A stretch of 64,000 bases of DNA. Source: Montifringilla adamsi. Lineage: Eukaryota > Chordata > Aves > Passeriformes > Passeridae. Where the stretch lies: contig JAGGNK010013003.1 in assembly GCA_017590115.1 (NCBI GenBank), positions 2,106,523 to 2,170,522 on the forward strand, read 5' to 3'. Both the position numbers and the translations under genes were made by a program. The stretch's first letter is position 1, and the number at the start of each line of letters is the position of its first letter. The notes beneath the pieces are model-generated. The model ran no database searches, had not been told where the DNA came from, and worked only from the letters and a program-made list of their open reading frames with translations. Below, piece after piece: positions 52,388 through 64,000 of the stretch.

Positions 52388-52630
52388 ACAGAATATGGGG
52401 AGTTGGAAGGGGGTCCTTCAGGATCATCAAGTCCACAGAACAACCCAAGGGTCACATTGTTGACCAAATGCTTCTTCAACTCTGTCAGCCTTGGTGCTGT
52501 GACCACTGCCCTGGGGAGCCTGTTCCAGTGCCCAGCCACCCTCTGGGTGAAAAACTTTTTCCTGGTATCCAACCTAAACCTTCCCTGACTCAGTTTCATG
52601 CCATTTCCTCATGCTTGATTGCATTTGTGA
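52388..52630 (-). mobile_element. CR1 LINE, ORF2 C-terminus and 3' end
   Basis: On the minus strand this encodes [19 protein letters not shown] followed by [20 protein letters not shown] and [11 protein letters not shown]. This is the characteristic C-terminus of avian CR1 ORF2 (consensus around FFTQRVVRHWNRLPREVV). It is followed by the short 3' region that reads as CACAGAATATGGGGAGTTGG on the plus strand. It is 5'-truncated and lies in the same orientation as NRXN1. The frame is intact over about 60 codons, suggesting a younger copy than the other three, but it cannot be autonomous. Confidence 0.9.
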
Positions 52631-55584
52631 GTGTCCCTAAAAGCAGAGTCTCATCTGAAAAAGCACAGAACAAATCTGCCAGTTCCTGACAGATTTGACA
52701 GACATTTCTCCAACAGAAACAAGTATCATAATAGCAGTGGTAAGTAAGTATATCTTGTGAGCAAAGGTTGGAAGGGCCTGGAAGCTGACATCTAGGTGCT
52801 CATGCTTGTTGATTTTACCAGCCAATTCTGGACTCTGATGATGCATTACAGTATTATGTTATCACAGAACTTCATGACCATATCTTTTAATATAATAGAT
52901 CATCAAATCTCTGTTGCTAATATAATTTATCCCTAGTTAATGTGCAAGAAATCACAGGAACACAGCCCACTTACATTCTATGGTTTTGTATTAAGTGACC
53001 TTAAAAAGATTAGCATTTCCAGTAAGGAAAAGAAAACCTTGACTAAAGAACTGGAGAATATGGGCAACAAACTTCTAAACAAACCATCTCAAACAAGCCT
53101 TACAATGTCCAGGAAAATGACATTTTGAGAACTTCTGTTCTATGATACTGGAGGAAAAGCACTCATCAAAATCTTCCTGCCAGGTTCCAGATACTTCTGT
53201 CAGTTTATTGGCTGGCTCTTGAAATCCAGTTTGCGTTTTGCAATCTTTTAAATTTGCTTTATCTCACACAGAGCAAAATATTCTGACTTTCCCCCCCAAA
53301 TGTAGTGACAGATGAAATATAGAGAAGTATTTTCTTTTCAAACATTTTCTTGGAATAGCTTTTCCCATATCTTGCATATTTCAATTTTAATCCTGACGTT
53401 GCTGAGTTGTGCTGAATATTTAATTTATGCTAACCTGTCACTTATTTTTTTCTCCCCATCTACATAGGTATGAATATTTATGAACAAAGCAGTAGCTGAC
53501 CTGAACCTTGTATCAACTGAAAAACATATGCACACTGGGCAAATAGAATGAGAAGGGAAGAAGAGAAAAATTTCTTTTTCCATCTTTAGAGCACAAAATA
53601 AGCACTCTCCATAAGAATGGCATTAATGAAAAGGAACATGTTGTTCCTTATGGTAATTATTTTAAGCATCCCATCTAGAGGCTCAGGAAGGCTCAGTTAT
53701 TTCCAAGTCTGGCATGGGTAGAATAAAAAGAGTGAGGAAAAGGACACAGAAAGAATAGGCGCACGCCGATTGACCAGTGATGCAACTCAGGTCCACACCA
53801 AGGGACTAAAAGTTCTTGAGCACTTTTAATTTCTTCCTCTTAGATATTTCTTGAAAGTGAAAAGGAATAATATGAAATTCCTAACTCAATACACATCACT
53901 TTCAGCCTCCACAGCAAGAGACCAACACTGAGAGCTATTCAGTATCAAATGAATGTCCTTCCACTGCTGTTTCAAAGGGTAAACATTCAGGACATTGCCT
54001 GCATTGTAGAGGGATTAATAATTGAAATGCTTGAAAAGCCCCTGTGATGACCCACTTGTCTGGGCCTCTGCACTCCCCAGTCTCCAATGATTCCATCCAG
54101 TTTGTACCTATGCAAAGCATCCACAAGTCCTTGAAGAAATATTGTCACACCTGGGAGATAAAGTGCTCTTTATGAAGGTTATGTCTTTTAATGAGGTATA
54201 CCTCTAACCCCTTCTGTGAATATTTCCTTTGTATTCTCCCAAGTTATGTACTTTTAAGATTATATTAGTACACAGAAAACTTACAGTTTTTAGACATGCA
54301 GGAAGAAAAATACTAGGAATAAAGGATGAAACTCAGGTCACAGCCAAATCACATCACTGGGACTGTAAGCTTCCAGAACTTCCTCCTCACACACTTCCTG
54401 TGCCAGAACACAAACATCCTACATTTTTCACACTCCCTGATTTCCTCCTCCTCTTTAAAAGATTTTATTTCATGAAAGTGAAATGAATAATGTATATAAA
54501 ATACTGTTATGGGATATTGATTTACTAAGTCTGTGATGAACACAAACTCACTATGATCCTCTGAGCATGGTGAGTGGGAAACATTTTAGAACTACTTTCA
54601 ATGAGGAAAAAAAAATCCGTAACACATCTCTAAACGATTCACAGAAATGATTTGCAGCAAATGTATTAAGTCTTCCATCACAGCTCTCCAAGAACAGCAT
54701 GCATGCTTCCCTGCAGAATAGCTTCTGCTTCTTTATACAATCTACTCTGAAGTACCTCAGCTAAGACTGATACAGGGCTTTTACCAATACCTTTGGGAAA
54801 GTGCTCCACTCCATAATCTATTCTCACTGTCAATCATTTTTTCCTAATATTCATCCAATCTAAATTTTCACTTTAGTAATCCCATTGTATTACTCCCCTT
54901 GTGCTTCTGCGCTTTAGCATTTACACTCTTCAAATATTTATAGTTGTTGTTCAGGAAAAAAACAGACCTTTCCCCTCAGCATATCAGTTTCTGTGCCTCA
55001 ATGCTGTTGGCCTTCCTCAGAGTGCTGTATTCCTTTACACACTCCAAATAACTGTCAGAGAAATTAATATTTGCGGTTGCTGGACAAAACAGCCCAGAAA
55101 ACTCCTTTCCTCATCACACAGTTTTTTGTGAGCAAATGTTCACTGCTGTTACATCACCAAAAAAGATTTATGAATCCAAATATTCCAAGTAAGGAATGCA
55201 AGCAACTAGGTATTTTACAGGGAGAAAAAACCCAACCCTCACATATAATAATTTTGGATACTTGGTCCTATCCACAAATGATTATTAATAAACACACTGT
55301 ATTAACAAAAAACCAACATATAATCAAAATACCTTGGATGGTAATCTTTCCATTTGTGTTTCAAATGCTTCAGAACAGATATTTTAGGAAAGCAAAATTA
55401 GGTTTGTTTTCCTCTCTGTCCTTTCTTCTCCAGTGCCTTTTAACTGCATTAGATGCCCAAACTCAGCCAAACATCCTGCACCTTTCACACATCAGAGACC
55501 ATGGTCTATAATGATACTGTTACTTGAAATGTAAAAGTCTTTGTGATCATCATTTCCTCTTAGACTTACTCCAGCCTGTTTTCC

Positions 55585-56075
55585 ATTCAAAGTCCAGGTT
55601 GGAAGGGACCTCAGATCAGCTGGACTAATCTTTTGTGGGAGAGGGAGACTAAGATTACCTAGCACCCTGTCCAATGGCATCATGAAAACTAGCAGCAGTG
55701 GGGACTCTTTCTCTGGGGAAGTTATTCCAGTGACTGATCTCATTTTACCAAGTTTACTGCTTATATCAATATAAAATCTCTTCTGGTACAATGTGCACCC
55801 GTTGCTCTTGTCTTCTCCATGTTGGTCCCTGTGAAGAAAGAGCCCCTGTCCTATTTGTAGCTGCCCTTTAAGTACTGGACCACTGTGATGAGGTTCCCCC
55901 AAGTCTCCTCTTTGACAGGGAGCAAAGACCCTCCACTGCTTCAGTCTTTCTTCTTGGGGTAAATCATTCAGCTCTTCTGCTCACCTTTGTGGCACTTCTT
56001 GGGACCCTCTCTAGTCTTTCTACATATTTTTAGAATTTTGCAGACCAGAACTGGGCACAGTATTCCAGAACATTC
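55585..56075 (-). mobile_element. CR1 LINE, degraded ORF2 3' portion
   Basis: Read on the minus strand, this gives EYCAQFWSAKF, then a stop, then KYVERLERVPRSATKV, then SKRRLGG, then a shifted stretch with VLKGQLQIGQGLFLHRD. It matches CR1 ORF2 ([26 protein letters not shown], then SLEKRRLRGDL, then YLKGAYKQEGDRLFTR). Stops and frameshifts break it several times, so it is an old insertion. Its low-coordinate end carries the typical GGTTGGAAGGGACCTCAGAT motif of the CR1 3' region at about 55595. Its orientation is the same as NRXN1. Confidence 0.87.
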
Positions 56076-58132
56076 CCATCCCCTTCATTCAGGTTAATAT
56101 TTTTTTATATAAACTTCTGAAGCTTTTACTAATCATCCCTGTAAAAGCTGCTGTGAAGAATTCATGTTTGTGTTCCTTCCCCATTCATAACTGTCATGTT
56201 TGACTTCACCTTTCAAGTACTTATAACCACAGTGAGCTTTGGAGACTTACAATTCTTGACACATGATCTAATTCTCAATTTCATCTTCCCCATTAAGGCT
56301 CCTAGAAATATTGGCCTTTCATATAACAACCTTTCAGCACAACTGAAGAATTCCAAAACTTGGATTCCTTCTAAATCAAATTCCTTTTTTAAACCTGAAG
56401 AAAAACACAGTGTTCTTAATTATTCTAGCAAAATACACTGATGGTCCTTTATTCACCGCAGCTATTTTCTGTTCCTCCTGAAGGTACAGCCTTAAATTAG
56501 TAAGTAAATTGCATTTCTTTCTGATATGAACTCATTTTTTGGTCGCTATTGATACAGTCCTCCAATTTTCCCCATTTTCATTCACTTTCCTGTCAGCAAG
56601 AAATGGACTCAGGATGTCTCTTTTGGGACCCCCTGCTTTCCATTCAGTGAGTCTGACTGCTCTGTAATTTATGATTTTCCTTGCTAATTTGTTGAAAGTG
56701 CTACTCAACAGAGATGCAGGTAGTTAAAAAACTCCCATGAGTATCCTTTTACATGGAGTATCTTGAAGAGACAGAATTTCTTCAGCACCACTTGAAATAT
56801 GCCAAATGTTTGTTTTGCTTTGTTTATATTTCTTCACAGGAAAATCATTCACAGTTTCCTAGTACAGTAAGTGTTTTTAAATATTATGGCAACTCATTTA
56901 CTTGTTCCATTTCCCCTATACAAATTATGTTACAGTAATCTATACTGATCTATTAAAAAATTACCTCATTAAGTTCATCTGAACCTACTAATGAATTCCA
57001 CACTTCACACTTTCATAGGAAACTCACTTGCTCTTTCTGGACCTTTTTTGTATGTACAGCACAAGTGTTTCATGGATCTTTTGCTCACTTTTACTGGGAC
57101 AGTGAATGTATACGTCAAGTTATCTGCTTTAAGCAACATTTCCTTTACTTTACTTCTTGGCTACTTTAAACATCATATGACAAACCCCACAGGATTTGAT
57201 TTCAGGAAGCTAGTAACACATGTTCTCATATATTTCCATATTATTAATTTATATTACTTTTGCTACTCCTCTTAGCCAGGAAGATATTAAAGTGCCATAA
57301 AATCATTATAAATAAATATGCCATTCAGTACAGTCTGATCACAGTTAGACTAAAGACAATGAGATTTTTTTGAGTCTGAGATTTTTTTTTTTTTCAAAGC
57401 ATTAGTCTGCAAGATTTTCCACAGTAAAGTCTTGTTATAGCTCCTACTAAGGTCAGCAGAAGTTACTGGCAATTACATCAGCCTGGAAATCAGGGATAAT
57501 TAGGTGAAAATCTGTGCATTAATTGACCTAGGAAATGCAGGAATAAACTACAAAGATGAAACAGCTGAACTTTGAATGTGCATACTAAAAGCCAGTAGTT
57601 AAAATCGGCATAATGTACCCAGATTCTACTTATTTTTATATTAGTGTTTATCAGGTCACTCTTCAGGAAACACAGATGTATTCTGAATAGAAATTGAAGC
57701 CTTCTAAGTTAAAAAGAACCTGAATAGTCTAAATGGAAAAAATCTTGGATGCACCTAGTGTATTATTAGCTAAACATTAACATTTAGAAGTGGAATCTGC
57801 ACAGAAGAAGGATAATAAACTGAAAAAAAATCATGACAACGAAGGATGAGAAGGTGTAGAGAAGATCAGCAGTGACTAAAAGACTGGAAAACATAGTCCA
57901 TAGAAAAAATACAAAGGATTCAAAATGATTGAGTTAACAATGAGGTGGAAAACTGTCACAGCACACAAGTACCTATAAGCAGCAGTGAAATAAGGTAGGT
58001 AATTCAGTGCCCAAACACTAAGGAAAATAAAATGAAAATAGATTAATTCAGGTATGAAGACACATATTTACAACAGGGAGACCATTTCATCACAAGAAAC
58101 ATTTCCTGTGAAATGTGGTAGATTCTATATTA

Positions 58133-58167
58133 CTACATATATAAATAAATACATAGATATATATAAA
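58133..58167 (+). repeat. TA-rich microsatellite-like tract
   Basis: ACATATATAAATAAATACAT is followed by AGATATATATAAAATG. Confidence 0.7.
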
Positions 58168-59360
58168 ATGTGGGACAGTGAAAATAGCACAATGGCTATG
58201 GTATTTGAGAAAAATTAGTTCAGCTAAACCCAATGACCTATTTTACACAGGAAGCCACGTTAGATTATGAGCATTCCTTGAAAACTCTGATGGTTTAGAT
58301 AAATAGGAGATTACAGAATAGGGACAATCTTCAAGACTACGAGTGTCAAGATTCCGCTTCATTTTTATATGGATATAAAGAGGTCAAGGTAGCTACAGAA
58401 GTCAATGCACTTGCTTCATGTTAGCTGAAAAAATCACTGTTGCCTACTCAAGCCCTGTGCATTTTTCTGCCAGTACCAAGATAATCCACAGCTTCATAAG
58501 ATACGTGGTTTCAGCCATCCAAGGATTTCATAGCATTTTTCAACCTGGAATTATCCTTGCATAAGATACACTGTAGGTATCAAGAGAGAAGAAACCACAA
58601 AGAATCAAGTGTTATGAAGCCACAGGTCAGGAAATGGGCTCTATTCAAGATTCTGCAAACCAGCTTGACTCTCATATTTGGATATTTCAAGAACAGTATT
58701 CAGATAGGTATGTTCCAGATTCCTCATGAGCATAACATCTCAAACACCTTGTTTATTTACATAAAAGGATAAAATGTTCCTCCTTAATTATTGAGATGAT
58801 CTTTGAGTGTGGTGTGTTGAAGGCAGTTTTGGTTTTGCCCTGTGAAAATCAATGGAAGCGTATCCATTTTTAGAGTGGTGCCAGGGCCAACCCCATTATG
58901 ATCAAGCAGTGCATTACAGAAATAATGTAAATAATGTAATTGATTCTAATGGGAGGTACATGAATGATATATCAGGCTACAACTTTTATTGATTACAATT
59001 AATTCTGGGGCATATATCCACAGAGGCTCTGCCCATTCTCTGCTAAATCTCAGTCTACCAGCCAGCAACCAAATTTTATTGTCAAGGATTTGCTCCTGCT
59101 AGTACTGGATACTCACACTGGCAATGCAAACAACCAGTGCAAGTGTGAAAGCTCTCCTGCTTTCTAAAAAATTGAACAGAAATCCTCTTTGAAAACCCAG
59201 CCTCCTTCAATTCAGACTTTCTGAAGTCTTCCAGATTCCAGCATGTAACTTGACACAATGCAAGCAGGAAACAGTGAAATCTTCTTAATGCTAAAGTGTA
59301 CCAAATGCTGCAAAGTTCTGCATCCCAAAGACCAAATGGATAGACTGCTTCCTTAAGAAA

Positions 59361-59410
59361 GGTTTTGGCATTTGGTTTTTGTTTTTAGGTATTGGGGGTT
59401 TTTTGTTTTT
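59361..59410 (+). repeat. T/G-rich short tract
   Basis: GGTTTTGG, TTTGGTTTTTG and GGGGGTTTTTTG units within about 50 nt. Confidence 0.65.
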
Positions 59411-62162
59411 CATGGGTGATAAACTATATCCAGGAATATATTTCACATTTAAACTGAAAGCCATTGTACAAGCACTAACAGACATAGCAACATTTCATTT
59501 TATAGTATCATACTCCTGTGAAAGAAAGTGCTGGGCAATGAACTAAAATGGGACAAGTGCTTTTCCAGTCTGTAGCAAAGTCTGGAGTTGTGCACTTGCT
59601 TTTTCACTACACTAAATACATCTGTGGAATTACAAAAAATAATCACCATACAGAACAAGAACAAAATTCTGCTGCTAAGGTTTCTCATCTGTGTGGAAAA
59701 AGCAACCACAATCCATTACAACAAATGGCTAGAAGAGAGAAAATAAAAAGCAATTAACAAACAGATTTGGAGCAGTTCCACCCTCAATAAACCAACACGG
59801 TGGAAAGTGAACAATTGATTCTTAGAGGACATGTACCCAGTCTTGAGAGATCACTCTTTTTCATCCATTTGGAATGATGTAGCTCTATCCACTTCCTATT
59901 AAAACCCAGATACACACATGATTGTGTGCTTTATAACCAGAACCAATGTTTTTCTATTATCATCTTTTGTATATAGCAGCTAGTACCAACATGTATATAG
60001 GACTAGTACCAACAAACTGCATCAAAGCCTCAATTCTTGCAGGAGCGAAATGTGATCATTTTGAAGAGATTCACTCCCTTAGCCAAGCATTCATCACTTT
60101 AGTCCATAACTGCACAGTACCAGTAACAACTTCAAGATTTTCTGTAAAGCACATGAATTTCAGACTTACACATAAAGCAATCTGTACTTTAATACAGTGT
60201 AATAAATATGTTGGACTATTACCAAACTGCTAATAATCATAAATACTGAATATTATTTATTTCACTAATATTCTGACAGAAATAACAGAGTTTCCATAAA
60301 GCTAACCCCATGATCTAAATATCAAGAGGCATAATCAAAGTTTGGAGGTCTAGCGTTCATATCAAAAGGGTGCAGCATTGAATTGTAAATTTATTGTGCA
60401 TTTGGACTATTCAAAATGTTTTTCTTGCAATTTATATGTCAGTAATACATAGTCTTAAACACCTACAATTTATTTTTCATGTAAATAACTAAATATTAAG
60501 TTTACAAATTTTAAACCTCCTCTGCTAAAGCTGACTTTCTACTCTGGTCTATGTTTATGTTTTGGTGGTATTTTTTATTATAGCTCTACCATTTATCTCA
60601 GGAAAAAGCTTTATAAATTCATCAGAGAAAACCCTGGAAGTGGGAAATTCCTGTGTCTGCAGTCCATATCTAGCCAGCTATAAAGCATTAATCATTTCAA
60701 ATTTGGCAGACTGCTAAACTAGTAAGGAAAGGAATGTTCCACAGGCCCGATTACATGTCACAGCTTAAAAGACAAGCAGCTTGTAGCAACAATGCCCATA
60801 ATCTACTATTTCTGTAGCAAGGATTCAGGAAGGAAAAGCCAATACTGCAAAGTAAAGTGGCAATGCTGAATTGCTTCCCTGTGCCTTATCCTTCCTGACG
60901 TTCCTCCCCTCTTTCTTCCTGCAAGTATTATATGGAATAGGATGTCCTCAAAAGCTGGAGAGCAGGGAAATACCTCTGAGTTGGGTAAATCTCTATTTAC
61001 AGTTTCTAAGGTGACATTCTTATTGCCCTTCAACACATTAAATGGTCTTTTAAAATCATCATGTATATATTTATTTAAGCATCCTCTACAGATTGAATTT
61101 AAAAGGTAAACAAGAGCAAATCTGGCAGTTGGTAGACCCTTGATGACTCAACAAACTTACTTTTACTGAAAGTAATTAGTGACATAGGAAGGGTTTATGT
61201 ACCAAATATTAGACTTCATGCACAGCATACAAGACATTTCCAGCATAACCTCCCCTATTCCCTTGTGCATCCAGTCTGCAGCATTGGATGCACCCATAAC
61301 AACACAGATATTTCTGTGAGGCAACTCTAGGGAATGAATTCTCACAAAGGAGAATAAGCTCTACCTGTTTGAACAGAACATCCAGCTTGCACCTTTAGCC
61401 ACCATTATCATCAGCATATCTAAGAGCAGCCATGTGGTCACCTGATGAAGGCACTATTGACAAAAATGTCACTCATGGAAAAGAATTGCCATTCCTGATT
61501 CTCTGTAAGAACCTGAACTCTGTTAATCCTTCAGGACACGTTTGCAAATGCACTCTTCACGAATTTATGATCAATAAAGAGCAACATCTTTAAAACATGA
61601 GATCTCTACTTGCTTTCCCTGAAATAAAGAAACAATCCATTGATTAGATAAAGCTACATCTTTCCTTCTCTTCTAGATAGACATCCAGTGAAATTGCAGC
61701 TAGGCCACCTTTAGAACAAATTATTGTTAAAGGTTAAAAGTTTGAAAAGGAAAAAAATTCGCATAAAACTTATTATTTCACTGTCTGCTGATAAAAAATT
61801 CTCTCTTCTCCCCTCCAACTGAGGAAACTCTTTATGCTACATGCAACTTTAATTCCAAGAATGGAATTAAAAGGAGGATATGAGAGAAGCCCCTCTCTTC
61901 TTATGTTAAGTCTAGAGTTACCTTGTGAGGGACAGTAAATTTTCACTGACAAGTCTATTTTTAATTAGAATTTCTATTTGCACTTCTGTATTACATTTAT
62001 TTTCATTAGTTATTGGTACAAATGTTATTAAAAATATTTAGATATGATCTTCATTTCTATTCCACTGTATATTTAATGCTACTGAACTTCTTGTCATTCA
62101 ACGCACCAAATAAAATGCAGCAGAATATATATGCTCATTTCCTTCCGATTAACAAATGTGCA

Positions 62163-62196
62163 TTTTTTTTCTTTTTTTTTTTCTTTTTTTTTTTTT
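62163..62196 (+). repeat. Poly-T tract with C interruptions
   Basis: About 34 nt of T with two single C interruptions, A-rich in the NRXN1 transcript. The lysine- and phenylalanine-rich open frames across it are artefacts. Confidence 0.85.
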
Positions 62197-64000
62197 ACCA
62201 TGGTAAGGCCAAAATGTTTCACTTGGATATACTCCAATGCAGTAAAACAGTCATTCCTGTCAAATAAATATAATTGCAAAAGTTGGGAATTCTTCATAGT
62301 ACAACTCCATCTTAAAAGTTGCATAAATCAGCCTGAGATTTCACTCTATTAACTATGGAATTAGGTGAGTCCAAAAATGCAATCTTTTCTATACATTTCA
62401 AATACAACTATCCTGGAGCAATATCTGCTCTATATTCCAAGCTACTTAATCAGGAAATTAACAATTAAGGCATCCATCTGCTATAATACACCAAGCCCAG
62501 GTAGCTGTGTGCATTTCATTTTTGCAATTCAATCCTGTGCCACCTTTCAAAGCAATCTGCTCTATCCCCTAGCTTGAATAATGACACTAAACTGAAAGCA
62601 AAATAGATTAAATTCTGTGCCTTGAGATATAGGAATTCCTCTATTAACCAGTAATAGATTGTGATAGAAGGAATAGTAGCATCTGTAGAGTATGAACTTA
62701 AATACTTGCCTGTTTTCTTTTGGTTTACAATGAGTAAGAAAGCATTAAATAGGTAGATTTTGCTATCTCTAAGCTTACTTTTCATGAAGGGTATTGCATA
62801 GATTGGAAAGATTATTTCAAAAGGCCATGATTGCACTATATGAATTTACATAACTCTGGGGAGGAAGGCAAGGTTCAAAGAGATCCCCATTCCCTTCGCT
62901 ACTTCTTTAAGCAAAGGACTAGTATTGTTCTCACAGGTGCTTTAAGACTTTGTGAAATAACTATGAGAGGTCAAAATGAAATAAGAAAAATAAAATATAC
63001 TTTATTAAGAGTGCTCATATTCCTCAAATCAGGAAGCCTGGGATCCCACAGAAAGAGTAATCTTTTCCAAAAAAGTGAAAAAAACCCATAGGTACTAAAA
63101 TGACTCATGTTCTTACTGAAGGACAGAATGAGCTAAAATCTTCATTTCAGTTAGGAAAAAAAACCCCACCAATTTATGCACATCTACACTTATGTATTTT
63201 ACATTTATGTATTTTTCAAAGGAATTATTGTAATTTCACTTGAAATTATAATTAGTATTTTTTTCTTCCTTCCTCAGTATGATATACAACATATTGATAT
63301 CAAAGAAAGAAAACACAAGTCATTGCCCCCATGTTCTGAAGGCTCCACACTTGAGAATTTCTATTTTCTTTTAAACACTTTTCTCTGTAAATGAGCTTCC
63401 CTGCAATAGAGCATATTTTAATTCCATACAGGTAACTTAAATTTTAAAAATCCACTAATTTGTACACACTCCTCATTCTAAAACTACACTTCCCTAAACA
63501 GTGGTTTCCTTACAAAATTACTTAATTTTTCATTTTTTGCTTTGTTTGACAATTTACAAAGTGTGTTTAAAATCACAGACCGTATTTCAAGCTCGTCTGT
63601 TGTGAACAAAAAATTGCTTTTATTTGCTATGCAGAGCAAAATTACCATATTTCAAGTTTGGTGATACTTGAACTGGCACCTTGATTAAAAGCCTCAAAAA
63701 ACTTTCATTCTGGCAGTTCTAGTCAAAGGTTTTTTATTAAAAAATACAATACTCAGATGTTCCTCTAAGCTACATGACATTAAAGGCATCTGATATGAAT
63801 TTCAGGTGCAGTGGTTCAGCCAAGAAGTGACCGTAAAACCACTGCAGGAATTACCTGAAGCACAGCTTCAGAGATATCTCACAGTCCCTCTAGCTTTAAA
63901 ATACTTAGAATCAAAAGGTTCCAGAACAGAAAATGGCATTTTCTGCATAAACAGCAGGAACATGTATACTGCACAGGATGATGCTTACAGAAGAATACAT

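Larger units (their letters stand above)
39621..64000 (-). other. NRXN1: NRXN1 intron upstream of the LNS2/LNS3 exon (partial)
   Basis: This is the 3' end of the intron preceding the first exon in the window, more than 24 kb long and open at the right edge. The preceding exon should end with SNNFMGCLKE and contain DDFFYVGGSP. No matching sequence was found on the minus strand by reading, though short exons are easy to miss. Two CR1 remnants (about 52388-52630 and 55585-56075), an A-rich tract (45174-45265) and several short homopolymer or TA-rich repeats are present. The rest is unremarkable AT-rich intron. Confidence 0.8.

Noticed and set aside
52264..52689. 141-codon plus-strand open frame
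   Set aside because: It is the antisense shadow of the CR1 ORF2 C-terminus on the minus strand.
55071..55511. 146-codon plus-strand open frame
   Set aside because: No recognised similarity; ends just before the CR1 remnant; looks like chance.
1..64000. Prokaryotic-type systems, CRISPR arrays, operons, tRNA or rRNA genes
   Set aside because: The split exons with GT/AG introns and CR1 elements show a vertebrate intronic region. No spaced direct-repeat array or cloverleaf gene was seen.

Overview
This window is vertebrate nuclear DNA, most likely from a bird. It is AT-rich, almost entirely non-coding, and holds four short coding exons with canonical GT/AG splice sites. All four lie on the minus strand and belong to one gene, alpha-neurexin 1 (NRXN1), a presynaptic adhesion receptor. 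The avian call rests on four CR1 LINE remnants, including the typical CR1 ORF2 C-terminal motif (HWNRLPR), and on exons only 2.4 to 9 kb apart in a gene known in mammals for very large introns. Numerous AAAACC/GGTTTT-type low-complexity tracts hint at a songbird, but that is weaker.

Layout in transcript order, from high to low coordinates. 64000-39621 is the 3' part of a long upstream intron with two CR1 remnants. 39620-39182 is an exon encoding the end of LNS domain 2 and the first part of LNS3. A 9.0 kb intron follows with a plus-strand CR1 ORF2 fragment. 30195-29812 is an exon encoding the rest of LNS3 plus the second EGF-like repeat. A 7.7 kb intron follows, with a CR1 fragment, a CpG-dense block and an A/C-rich tract. 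22101-21898 is an exon encoding the start of LNS4. A 2.4 kb intron follows with a 159-nt A-rich tract (U-rich in the transcript). 19531-19505 is a 27-nt microexon, the alternative splice site 3 (SS3) cassette. 19504-1 is the start of the next intron; the exon that continues LNS4 was not found in the window.

Reading phases join perfectly: 0 into the first exon, then phase 1 at every later junction. The microexon can therefore be included or skipped without a frameshift (VNL-D-CIRINCNS-S-KG or VNL-G-KG). The window is thus the LNS2/LNS3/EGF-B/LNS4 segment of NRXN1 around a regulated splice choice. I saw no second protein-coding gene, no RNA gene, and nothing resembling a new multi-gene system. 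The most useful observations concern possible control of SS3 splicing and a few sequence islands that the surrounding intron does not explain.
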